From positions 1 to 7,337 of the forward strand of contig JAPLPI010000026.1 in the NCBI GenBank assembly GCA_026400305.1: a stretch of DNA of 7,337 bases, in the 5' to 3' direction. Under the pieces are notes generated by a model. It made no database searches. It worked only from the letters and a program-made list of their open reading frames with translations, and had not been told where the DNA came from. This DNA is from Alphaproteobacteria bacterium (GTDB lineage Bacteria; Pseudomonadota; Alphaproteobacteria; Micropepsales; Micropepsaceae). Shown one piece after another: positions 1 through 6,437 of this stretch (position 1 is the first letter of the stretch; each line of letters opens with the position of its first letter). The translations under genes and the position numbers were made by a program.

Positions 1-22
1 ATCGAGTTCTCGCTAAATCACT

Positions 23-46
23 GAATTCTGGTCCGCCCGAATTCTG
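23..46. repeat. Short direct repeat in the leader
   Basis: The octamer GAATTCTG occurs at 23-30 and again at 39-46, a spacing of 16 bases. A looser relative, AGAATCTG, lies at 105-112 inside the palindrome. Tandem copies upstream of an operon can be binding sites for a regulator, but an 8-base repeat can also arise by chance, and no protein is known to bind this one. Confidence 0.3.
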
Positions 47-93
47 CGGCCAGACGCCTCAGCCGGGCCAGTTTTCCGGGCTTTCTCATCCGC

Positions 94-121
94 TTTGCGC
101 GGACAGAATCTGTGCTAGCTT
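94..121 (+). promoter_or_regulatory. Weak candidate sigma70-type promoter
   Basis: TTTGCG at 94-99 and TAGCTT at 116-121 are separated by 16 bases and resemble -35 and -10 boxes only loosely. A TG lies just upstream of the -10 candidate. The palindrome ACAGAATCTGT sits in the spacer, where a repressor would block polymerase. The match is poor and this is a guess based mainly on position, about 57 bases ahead of the first start codon. Confidence 0.2.
103..113. promoter_or_regulatory. Perfect 11-base palindrome, possible operator
   Basis: ACAGA, one central A, then TCTGT form a perfect inverted repeat. It lies 65 bases upstream of the first operon start, within a non-coding stretch and inside the spacer of the promoter candidate. 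The size and symmetry suit half-sites of a dimeric regulator. There is no regulator gene in the window to pair it with, so the role is inference. Confidence 0.3.
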
Positions 122-165
122 TACCGCCGCCTGGGCCGGGAAATACTGGCCGCCGCACCGATTTT

Positions 166-172
166 GGGGAGG
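166..172 (+). promoter_or_regulatory. Ribosome binding site deciding the RidA start
   Basis: GGGGAGG lies 5 bases before the ATG at 178. The same frame is open upstream to a GTG at 112, but that start would place 22 proline/glycine-rich residues before the twin-arginine signal and has no comparable Shine-Dalgarno. The site therefore supports the start at 178. Confidence 0.75.
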
Positions 173-177
173 TTTTC

Positions 178-654
178 ATGGAAAAGAAGTCACGACGCGG
201 CCTGTTGACCAAAACCGTGGCCGCTGCGGCCGCTGCCACCGCGCTGGCCACCACCGGCGCCGATGCCAAGTCCAAGGCCGCGTCCAAGCTGACGAAGCGC
301 TCGCCCTATCCGCCGCGCGATCCCTCCGCAGGCAAGCCGATGTTCAGCCGCGGTGTCGCTTACGGCAACATGATTTTCATCTCCGGTATTGGCTACCACA
401 AGCCCGGCACCATCGCCGAGCACACCAAGGGCGTGCTGGATGAACTGTCCCAGGCGCTGACCGATGCAGGTTCCTCGCTGCAGCAATGCCTGAAGGTCAC
501 CGTCTTCCTGGCCGACCTGAAGGACTACGCGGCCATGAACGAAGTCTATAAGAGCTACGACTGGGGTGACGTGCCGCCGGTGCGCACCACCACGGCCGCT
601 GCCGGTGTTCCGGGCAATTCGCTCGTCGAAATAGACGTCATCGCCTACATCTAG
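178..654 (+). CDS. RidA/YjgF-family enamine/imine deaminase with Tat signal peptide
   Basis: This 158-residue protein belongs to the RidA (YjgF/YER057c/UK114) family, trimeric proteins that hydrolyse reactive enamines and imines, such as 2-aminoacrylate, released by PLP enzymes. Residues 1-30 form an export signal: SRRGLLT with the arginine pair at 6-7, an alanine-rich hydrophobic stretch, and a likely cleavage site after GADA. The remaining ~128 residues match the usual length of the family. Arg136 (in PPVRT) and Glu151 (in VEIDVIAYI) correspond by motif to the catalytic Arg105 and Glu120 of E. coli RidA, so deaminase activity is plausible. Most characterised RidA proteins are cytosolic, so a Tat-exported copy is notable. 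It is the first gene of the operon, 25 bases before a PLP enzyme with its own Tat signal, which suggests that it acts on that enzyme's product. Family assignment is secure; substrate unknown. Confidence 0.9.
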   Translation: MEKKSRRGLLTKTVAAAAAATALATTGADAKSKAASKLTKRSPYPPRDPSAGKPMFSRGVAYGNMIFISGIGYHKPGTIAEHTKGVLDELSQALTDAGSSLQQCLKVTVFLADLKDYAAMNEVYKSYDWGDVPPVRTTTAAAGVPGNSLVEIDVIAYI

Positions 655-667
655 GCGCACATTACAT

Positions 668-673
668 AAGAGG
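668..673 (+). promoter_or_regulatory. Ribosome binding site deciding the PLP-enzyme start
   Basis: AAGAGG lies 6 bases before the ATG at 680. An in-frame TTG at 674 directly follows this motif with no spacing, so it cannot use it. The start is therefore set at 680, giving a protein that begins MGLFGKWSRRDLL. Confidence 0.75.
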
Positions 674-679
674 TTGGAT

Positions 680-2266
680 ATGGGTTTGTTCGGCAAGTGG
701 TCGCGTCGCGACCTTCTCAAAAATTCTGGTGTGGTGGCGGGTGTTGCCGCGGCGCCGGCGGCAGCGCTGGCCGCACCGGCCAAGCCCAAGGACATGGTTG
801 TTCATATCGGCACGATGGAGAAAAACCTCTTCACCGAAGTCGGCGTACGCCCGATCCTGAATGCACGCGGCACCTACACCATCATCAGCGGCTCGCGCTC
901 GCTCCCCCAGGTCAAGCAGGCCATGTTCGAGGCCTCGCATTACTACGTCCAGATGGACGAGATGATGGAAGGGGTGGGCAAGGAACTGGCCCGGCTGAAC
1001 GGCTGTGAATCGGCCATGGTCACCAATGGCTGCGAGTCGGCCATTGTGCTGGCGACCATCGCCTGCGTCGCCGGCTCCAATATCGAGAAGTGCCAGGCGC
1101 TGCCCTATATCAAGGGCAAGGACCAGGTGATCATTCCCAAGCATTCGCGCAATCCCTATGACGTGGGCGTGCGGGTGGTGGGCGCCGAGCTGGTGGAAGT
1201 CGAGACGCCGGATCAGCTGCGCGCCAAGATATCCAACCGCACCGCCATGATCTACATCATGTCGGACCCGGATGAAGCCAAGAGTGCCCTGCCGATCCAG
1301 ACCGTCATCAACCTCGCCAATGAAAAGAAAATTCCGGTGTTCGTGGATGCGGCGGCCGAAGAACCGATGAGCCCCAACGTCTATATGAAGATGGGCGCCA
1401 GCTTTGTCGGCTATTCGGGTGGCAAGTGCCTGCGCGCGCCGCAATCATCCGGCATGCTGCTGGGCAAGGCGGATCTGATCAAGGCGGCCTGGTTCCAGGC
1501 CTCGCCACATCACAACTATGCTCGTGCCCTGAAATGCTCCAAGGAAGAGACGATGGGCCTCTTGGCCGCGGTGCGCCAATGGTACAAGCGCGATCATGAC
1601 GCCGAGCAGCGCATGTGGCGCGGCTGGATGGAGCATGTCGCGGCGAGGCTGAAGCCGATCAATGGCCTGACATTCACCTACATGGAGCCGCAGGGCCTGT
1701 CGAACCGTGCCGTCCGCCTGCGCATCGACTGGGACGCCGGCGAGGTCGGCATTACCGGCAATGAGCTGGAAAAGCACCTGAATGACGGCTCGCCCCGCAT
1801 TATGACCGAGCCGAGCACCGGCCACCGGCCCGACATGATGGCCAGCCATATTACCCTGATGCCCTATATGATGGATGCGGGTGACGAGAAAGTCCTGGCG
1901 GATGCGCTGCTCAAGATTTTTGGCAATCCGGGCCATTATGAAAATCCGCCGGTGCCCACCGGGGCGCCTGCTTCCGTGGCCGGCACCTGGTTGGTCGGCA
2001 TCCAGTATTCCTGTGGCCTGGGCGAGCAGCATTTCACCTTGGCCCAGGATGGCAGCAACGTCACCGGCGACCACAAGGGCGAGATCTACAACGCCAAGCT
2101 CAAGGGTGCGGTGCAGGGCGATATGATCAAGTTGCAAAGCGCCATGCCTGTCGGCGGAAATTCTATCCGCTGGTCCTTCACCGGAACGGTGCGTGGCACC
2201 TCCATGTCGGGTACTGTGGACATGGGCGAATACGGCCCGGCGACCTGGTCGGCTGTTCGCGCATAA
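680..2266 (+). CDS. Tat-exported SelA/DgaE-like PLP-dependent enzyme with C-terminal beta-rich domain
   Basis: This 528-residue protein is a fold-type I PLP enzyme of the SelA-like group, often labelled selenocysteine synthase or class V-fold aminotransferase. The best-understood relative by reaction is DgaE, D-glucosaminate-6-phosphate ammonia-lyase. The N-terminus carries a clear Tat signal, SRRDLLK, with arginines at 9-10, a hydrophobic Ala/Val stretch and likely cleavage near residue 31. The core spans about 45-420. NARGTYT at 61-67 opens it, D223 in FVDAAAE should contact the pyridine nitrogen, and K249 in SGGKCLRAPQSSG is the expected Schiff-base lysine. Residues ~433-528 form a separate glycine- and threonine-rich domain of alternating strands, ending in a GEYGPATW motif, not part of classical SelA. 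True SelA function is unlikely for an exported protein without selenocysteine genes nearby. The downstream amidohydrolase, 20 bases away, is the usual partner of such enzymes. Likely activity is ammonia elimination; substrate unknown. Confidence 0.82.
   Translation: MGLFGKWSRRDLLKNSGVVAGVAAAPAAALAAPAKPKDMVVHIGTMEKNLFTEVGVRPILNARGTYTIISGSRSLPQVKQAMFEASHYYVQMDEMMEGVGKELARLNGCESAMVTNGCESAIVLATIACVAGSNIEKCQALPYIKGKDQVIIPKHSRNPYDVGVRVVGAELVEVETPDQLRAKISNRTAMIYIMSDPDEAKSALPIQTVINLANEKKIPVFVDAAAEEPMSPNVYMKMGASFVGYSGGKCLRAPQSSGMLLGKADLIKAAWFQASPHHNYARALKCSKEETMGLLAAVRQWYKRDHDAEQRMWRGWMEHVAARLKPINGLTFTYMEPQGLSNRAVRLRIDWDAGEVGITGNELEKHLNDGSPRIMTEPSTGHRPDMMASHITLMPYMMDAGDEKVLADALLKIFGNPGHYENPPVPTGAPASVAGTWLVGIQYSCGLGEQHFTLAQDGSNVTGDHKGEIYNAKLKGAVQGDMIKLQSAMPVGGNSIRWSFTGTVRGTSMSGTVDMGEYGPATWSAVRA
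1976..2263 (+). other. Region encoding the appended C-terminal beta-rich domain
   Basis: Codons 433-528 of the PLP enzyme encode a module beginning VAGTW and ending in WSAVRA. It has repeated short strands broken by turns such as QDGSN, GDHKGE and VRGTSMSG, which suggests a small beta-barrel or sandwich, lipocalin-like in appearance. I recall similar tails on other exported SelA-like proteins but cannot name a family with certainty. It may bind ligand, mediate oligomerisation or anchor the enzyme to a partner. Confidence 0.55.
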
Positions 2267-2286
2267 CAACAAGAAGGGGTACGGGG

Positions 2287-3612
2287 ATGAAGAAGCTGAT
2301 GGTGGCAAGCACGCTGGTGATGCTGACGGCGGCGGGCGCGAGTGCGCAACCGCCGCTTCCGGCCTATGACCTGCTGCTGCGCGGAGGCCACGTGATCGAT
2401 GCAAAGAACCACATCGATGCGGTGATGGATGTCGCCATCAAGGATGGCAAGATCGCCAAGGTGGCGGCGGGCCTGAAGGCCAGCGACGCGATCAAGACCA
2501 TCGATGTGAAGGGGCTTTACGTCACCCCGGGCCTGATTGACCTGCACACCCACAATTACGTCGGCACGGGCGAGAGAAATTCTTATGCCGGCGATCTCAG
2601 CGTTCAGCCGGACGACTTTACCTTCCGCACTGGCGTCACCACCGTGGTGGATGCCGGATGCTCGGGTTGGCGCAATTTCGAGGACTTCAAGAACAAGATC
2701 GTCGATCGCGCCAAGACCCGCATCCTGGTGATGCTCAATATCGTGGGAAAGGGCATGCGTTCGGACAATATTCAGCAGGATTTGTCCGACATGGACGGCG
2801 AAGAGACCGCCAAGATGGCGCTGAAATATCCGGGTGTGATCGTCGGCATCAAGACGGCGCATTTCAACGGCCCGGAATGGAAGCCGGTGGAGCAGGCGGT
2901 AATTGCCGGCACCAAGGCCAATATCCCGGTGATGGTGGATTTCGGCGCCGACCGGTCGACACGTCCGCTCTATAACCTGCTGACCCAGAAGCTGCGGCCC
3001 GGCGACATCTACACCCACATGTATTCGGGCCTGCGCCACGAACAGGACCCGGTCACCAAGGGCCCGCAAAAGGGCATGATCGAAGGCCGGGCGCGGGGCG
3101 TCTATTTCGATGCCGGCACCGGCGGCGGCAGTTTCAAATGGTCGCTGGCTGTGCCCTTCATCCAGCAGGGCTTCAAGCCGGATTCCCTGTCCACCGACCT
3201 GCATGTCGGCAGCATGAACAGCACCACCAAGGACATGCTAAACGTCGCCAGTAAATTCATGGCGATGGGATTGTCCTTGTCCGAAGTGGTGGCCGAGATG
3301 ACCGCTCATCCGGCGAAAGAAATCCGCCGCGAGGATCTGGGAAACCTGTCGGTGGGTTCGGTGGCGGACGTCGCTGTGCTGCGATTGGAAAAGGGCAGGT
3401 TCGGCTTCGTGGACATGGTCAACACACGGTTGGACGGTAACCAGAAGCTGGTGGACGAACTGACAATCAAGGACGGCAAGATCGTCTATGACCTGAACGG
3501 CATGGAATCCCTGCCCTGGACGGCGCTGCAGGGCGATATTTCCCAGGACAAGCGCTGGACCAGCTGGCCGCGTCCCAAGCCCCGTCCCGATGACGGCGTG
3601 AAACTTCACTAG
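2287..3612 (+). CDS. Exported amidohydrolase/deacetylase-family metallohydrolase (COG3964, EF_0837/Atu3266-like)
   Basis: This 441-residue member of the amidohydrolase superfamily has a TIM-barrel metal hydrolase core flanked by a small beta-sandwich. Residues 1-20 are a Sec signal peptide ending ASA before Gln21, so the enzyme is probably periplasmic. The HTH motif gives ligands H87 and H89, K189 in GIKTAH is the likely carboxylated bridging lysine, H244 in IYTHMY is the strand-6 histidine and D304 in STDLH is the strand-8 catalytic aspartate. At strand 5, where related proteins have histidine, this protein has D218. The strand-7 motif usually read as GHGG is GTGG (T278). Family members are often called dihydroorotase wrongly; a characterised one (Atu3266) hydrolyses acetyl-(R)-mandelate, and genes of this type often sit beside SelA-like genes. 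The Shine-Dalgarno AAGAAGGGG at 2271-2279 supports this start. It probably removes an acyl group or opens a cyclic amide to supply the neighbouring PLP enzyme. The real substrate is unknown. Confidence 0.85.
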   Translation: MKKLMVASTLVMLTAAGASAQPPLPAYDLLLRGGHVIDAKNHIDAVMDVAIKDGKIAKVAAGLKASDAIKTIDVKGLYVTPGLIDLHTHNYVGTGERNSYAGDLSVQPDDFTFRTGVTTVVDAGCSGWRNFEDFKNKIVDRAKTRILVMLNIVGKGMRSDNIQQDLSDMDGEETAKMALKYPGVIVGIKTAHFNGPEWKPVEQAVIAGTKANIPVMVDFGADRSTRPLYNLLTQKLRPGDIYTHMYSGLRHEQDPVTKGPQKGMIEGRARGVYFDAGTGGGSFKWSLAVPFIQQGFKPDSLSTDLHVGSMNSTTKDMLNVASKFMAMGLSLSEVVAEMTAHPAKEIRREDLGNLSVGSVADVAVLRLEKGRFGFVDMVNTRLDGNQKLVDELTIKDGKIVYDLNGMESLPWTALQGDISQDKRWTSWPRPKPRPDDGVKLH

Positions 3613-3620
3613 GTACATCA

Positions 3621-4808
3621 ATGGCTTTTCCGAAGATCAAGCATGTTCGCGCCTTCGTGGTGCGCGGCGGCGGCGCCGATTATCACGACCAGGGTGCTGG
3701 CCACTGGATCGACGATCACATCGCCACGCCGATGTCGCGCTATTCTGAATACCGCCAGAGCCGCCAGAGCTTCGGCATCAATGTGCTGGGCACGTTGGTG
3801 GTGGAGATTGAGGCGGAGAATGGCGTTACCGGCTTTGCTGTGACCACGGGCGGCGAGCCCGCCTGCTACATCGTGGAAAAGCACCTGGCGCGCTTCCTGG
3901 AAGGGCGCGATCCGGCCCAGACCGAGAAGATCTGGGACCAGATGTATTTCTCCACCCAGTATTACGGGCGCAAGGGGTTGGTGATCAATGCTATCTCGGG
4001 CGTCGATCTGGCACTGTGGGATTTGCTCGGCAAGCTGCGTGATGAACCGGTGCATCAATTGCTGGGCGGCGCGGTGCGCGACGAGCTCACATTCTATGCC
4101 ACCGGTGCGCGGCCAGATCTGGCCAAGGAGATGGGCTTCATTGGCGGCAAGATGCCGTTGCATCATGGTCCGGCCGAAGGCGAAGAGGGCCTGAATAAGG
4201 CCCTGGCCGAGATCGCCACCATGCGTGAGCGCGTCGGCCCGGAATTCTGGCTGATGCTGGATTGCTGGATGGCGTTGGATCTGAACTACGCCACCAAGCT
4301 GGCCACCCGGGCCTGGGAACAATCGGGTCTGAAATGGATCGAGGAGGCGCTGAGTCCCGACGATTACTGGGGCTACCGCGACCTGAAAAAGGCGGTGCCG
4401 CCCGGCATGCTGGTGACTACCGGTGAGCATGATGCCACTCGCTGGGGTTTTCGCATGCTGCTAGAGATGGATTGCTGCGACATCATACAGCCCGATGTCG
4501 GCTGGTGCGGTGGCGTCACAGAACTGATCAAGATCGCCAACCTGGCGGAGAGCCATGGCAAGCTGATGGTGCCGCATGGCTCATCGGTTTACAGCTACCA
4601 TTTCGTCATCACCCGCCATAACAGCCCGTTTGCGGAATTCCTGATGATGGCGCCCAAGGCCGACCAGGTCGTGCCGATGTTTGCGCCGCAGCTCCTGGGC
4701 GAACCGGTGCCAAAGAATGGCCGCATCAAGCTGTCGGAACTGGACAAGCCGGGCTTTGGGGTGGAGCTGAACCGCGAGGTCAAGCTGCACCGTCCTTATC
4801 CCCGGTAG
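3621..4808 (+). CDS. rhmD: L-rhamnonate dehydratase
   Basis: This 395-residue enolase-superfamily protein closely follows remembered E. coli RhmD (YfaW) through most of its length. Shared stretches include [18 protein letters not shown] (21-39), [16 protein letters not shown] (47-62), [21 protein letters not shown] (159-179) and [12 protein letters not shown] (374-385). D214, E241 and E269 are the expected Mg2+ ligands; H319 in VPHGSS, paired with D292, is the likely general acid/base. H33 and R48 lie in the conserved N-terminal capping region and probably help bind substrate. The reaction is dehydration of L-rhamnonate to 2-keto-3-deoxy-L-rhamnonate; the E. coli enzyme also accepts L-lyxonate, L-mannonate and D-gulonate. 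There is no signal peptide, so it is cytosolic, unlike the three upstream products. The start lies 8 bases after the previous stop, with only a weak AGG overlapping that TAG, which suggests coupled translation. No rhamnose dehydrogenase, lactonase or aldolase is visible here. Confidence 0.93.
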   Translation: MAFPKIKHVRAFVVRGGGADYHDQGAGHWIDDHIATPMSRYSEYRQSRQSFGINVLGTLVVEIEAENGVTGFAVTTGGEPACYIVEKHLARFLEGRDPAQTEKIWDQMYFSTQYYGRKGLVINAISGVDLALWDLLGKLRDEPVHQLLGGAVRDELTFYATGARPDLAKEMGFIGGKMPLHHGPAEGEEGLNKALAEIATMRERVGPEFWLMLDCWMALDLNYATKLATRAWEQSGLKWIEEALSPDDYWGYRDLKKAVPPGMLVTTGEHDATRWGFRMLLEMDCCDIIQPDVGWCGGVTELIKIANLAESHGKLMVPHGSSVYSYHFVITRHNSPFAEFLMMAPKADQVVPMFAPQLLGEPVPKNGRIKLSELDKPGFGVELNREVKLHRPYPR

Positions 4809-4823
4809 GCTTGGTCCGCGCTG

Positions 4824-6437
4824 ATGCTGGACGGCGAATACGATTACATCGTGGTGGGCGCGGGGTCCGCCGGCTGCGTCGTCGCCAACCGCTTGTCGGC
4901 CGATCCCAAAAAGCGCGTGCTGCTGCTGGAGGCCGGCGGGCAGGATGACTGGATCTGGTTTCACATTCCCGTTGGTTACCTCTACCTGATCGGAAATCCG
5001 CGCAGCGACTGGATGTTTGAGATAGAAGCCGATCCCGGTCTGAATGGGCGCAAGCTCAACTATCCGCGCGGCAAGGCGCTGGGCGGTTCATCTTCGATCA
5101 ACGCCATGCTCTCCATGCGCGGTCAGGCGGGTGATTACGACCATTGGCGCCAATTGGGCCTGGCCGGTTGGGGCTGGGACGATGTGAAGCCGGTGTTCCG
5201 CCACCTGGACCGGCATTTTCTGGGCGATACCGAACATCATCGCGCCGATGGCGAGCTTTCTGTCGAACAGCCGCGGGTGCGTTGGGAAATCCTGGACCGC
5301 ATAATCGATGCCGCCGAGGAGACCGGTATTCCCCGCAGCGCTGATCCCAACACCGGCGACAATGAAGGCAGTTATTATTTCCACGTCAACCAGAAGCGCG
5401 GCCGGCGCTGGTCGGCAGCGCGGGGGTTCCTGCGTCCGGCGTTGGGGCGACCCAACCTGCGGCTGGAAACCGATGTCGTGGCCGACAGAGTCCTGTTTGA
5501 CGGCAAGCGCGCCACCGGTGTGCGTTTCAAACGCGGCAACGAATGGGTGGAAGCGCGCGTCAAAAGCGAGGTGATCCTGTGTGCCGGCGCTATCGGTTCG
5601 GTGCAGATTCTGCAGCGCTCGGGTGTGGGCCCGGCTCAATGGCTGGGCGAACTGGGTGTGCCGGTGGTGCACGCGGCGGAGGGGGTAGGCCGCAACCTTC
5701 AGGATCACCTGCAACTGCGCGCCATGTATCGGGTCCAGGGCGTGAAGACCCTGAACGAAATCTATTATTCCCCGCTGGGCCGGCCGCTGATGGGCCTGCA
5801 ATATGCGCTGCTGCGGCGCGGGCCCATGACCATGGCGGCGTCGCAGCTTTGCATCGTCACTCGCTCAGACGCGTCGCAGGAGCGGGCCAATATCCAGTTT
5901 CATGTCCAGCCCTTGTCCCTGGATCGTTTCGGCACGCCGTTGCACCGCTTTCCTGCCGTCACCGTCAGCCCCTGCAACCTGCGCCCCACCTCGCGCGGCA
6001 CGGTGCGGCTCCCGTCCACCGCGTTGGCAGCCAAGCCCAGCATTGCGCCCAATTATCTTTCCACCGACGAGGATCGTCGCATCGCCGCCCAGGCGCTGCG
6101 CCTGACGCGCAAGCTAATGGCCCAGCCGGCGCTGGCCCAATATCACCCTGAGGAGTTCCGCCCCGGGCCCGAAGTGTCGGATTCCGACACCGACCTGGTT
6201 CATGCCGCCGGTGATATCGGCACCACCATTTTCCACCCTGTCGGCACGGCCAAGATGGGCCTGGCCAGTGATCCGCTGGCCGTGGTGGATGAACGGTTGC
6301 GCGTGCACGGCTTGCAGGGGTTGCGGGTGATTGATGCCTCGGTGATGCCGACCATCACGTCGGGAAATACCAACACCCCCACCATCATGATCGCGGCCAA
6401 AGGCGCGGCGATGGTGCTGGAAGACGCGCTTAAGTAA
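4824..6437 (+). CDS. GMC-family FAD-dependent alcohol/choline dehydrogenase-like oxidoreductase
   Basis: This 537-residue protein has the full length and motifs of the glucose-methanol-choline family, which oxidises alcohol groups of sugars, polyols, choline or hydrophobic alcohols using FAD. The FAD-binding GAGSAG is at 12-17, LEAGG follows at 35-39, and the first GMC signature [13 protein letters not shown] at 81-93. The second signature region includes [17 protein letters not shown] at 254-270. The catalytic histidine is H471 in [10 protein letters not shown], and N515 in SGNTNTP is the expected second active-site residue. No signal peptide is present, so it is probably cytosolic. It begins 15 bases after rhmD without a recognisable Shine-Dalgarno, which implies coupled translation. 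It resembles choline dehydrogenase, but the absence of betaine genes and the sugar-acid neighbours argue for a sugar or other alcohol substrate. Family secure, substrate unknown. Confidence 0.9.
   Translation: MLDGEYDYIVVGAGSAGCVVANRLSADPKKRVLLLEAGGQDDWIWFHIPVGYLYLIGNPRSDWMFEIEADPGLNGRKLNYPRGKALGGSSSINAMLSMRGQAGDYDHWRQLGLAGWGWDDVKPVFRHLDRHFLGDTEHHRADGELSVEQPRVRWEILDRIIDAAEETGIPRSADPNTGDNEGSYYFHVNQKRGRRWSAARGFLRPALGRPNLRLETDVVADRVLFDGKRATGVRFKRGNEWVEARVKSEVILCAGAIGSVQILQRSGVGPAQWLGELGVPVVHAAEGVGRNLQDHLQLRAMYRVQGVKTLNEIYYSPLGRPLMGLQYALLRRGPMTMAASQLCIVTRSDASQERANIQFHVQPLSLDRFGTPLHRFPAVTVSPCNLRPTSRGTVRLPSTALAAKPSIAPNYLSTDEDRRIAAQALRLTRKLMAQPALAQYHPEEFRPGPEVSDSDTDLVHAAGDIGTTIFHPVGTAKMGLASDPLAVVDERLRVHGLQGLRVIDASVMPTITSGNTNTPTIMIAAKGAAMVLEDALK
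6430..6437. other. 8-base overlap of two convergent genes' 3' ends
   Basis: The GMC stop TAA occupies 6435-6437 and the minus-strand stop occupies 6430-6432, read as TTA on the plus strand. There is thus no intergenic space for a bidirectional terminator. No hairpin with a T-run is visible nearby, so transcripts from both sides must read into each other unless termination is factor-dependent. Confidence 0.85.

Larger units (their letters stand above)
1..177. other. Leader region upstream of the operon, no convincing gene
   Basis: No reading frame here looks like a protein. One plus frame ends with TGA at 22-24 and could be the last residues of an upstream gene, but only seven codons are visible, so it cannot be assigned. 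The region contains an 8-base direct repeat (23-30 and 39-46), a perfect 11-base palindrome (103-113), a weak promoter-like pair (94-121) and the ribosome binding site of the first operon gene. It is the natural place for the operon promoter if transcription starts inside the window. Confidence 0.5.

Noticed and set aside
1..24. Possible tail of an upstream plus-strand gene ending with TGA at 22-24
   Set aside because: Only seven codons are visible, which is too little to separate from chance.
112..177. N-terminal extension of the RidA protein from a GTG at 112
   Set aside because: The extra residues would precede the twin-arginine signal, and a strong Shine-Dalgarno sits just before the ATG at 178.
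18..287. Minus-strand open frame overlapping the start of the RidA gene
   Set aside because: It runs antisense to the Tat signal region, its alanine-rich translation mirrors that GC-rich stretch, and it has no recognisable domain.
674..679. TTG start for the PLP enzyme, two codons earlier
   Set aside because: It abuts the AAGAGG motif with no spacing; the ATG at 680 has proper spacing.
680..2266. True selenocysteine synthase (selA)
   Set aside because: The protein has an export signal and an extra domain, and no selB, selC or selD is nearby; only the fold and the lysine motif are shared.
190..3204. Long minus-strand frames antisense to the first three genes (190-795, 662-1444, 1445-2404, 2086-3204)
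   Set aside because: They are rich in His, Arg, Ala and Gly with no domain motifs, as expected for the reverse of GC-rich genes with clear family matches on the plus strand.
2287..3612. Dihydroorotase (pyrC)
   Set aside because: The HTH motif suggests it at first, but the signal peptide, COG3964-type motifs and neighbours do not fit pyrimidine synthesis.
3238..5801. Minus-strand frames antisense to rhmD and the GMC gene (3238-3621, 3618-4430, 4581-4964, 5088-5801)
   Set aside because: They show the same composition bias and overlap genes with intact catalytic motifs.
4824..6437. Choline dehydrogenase (betA)
   Set aside because: GMC motifs alone do not set the substrate, and no betaine genes are present.
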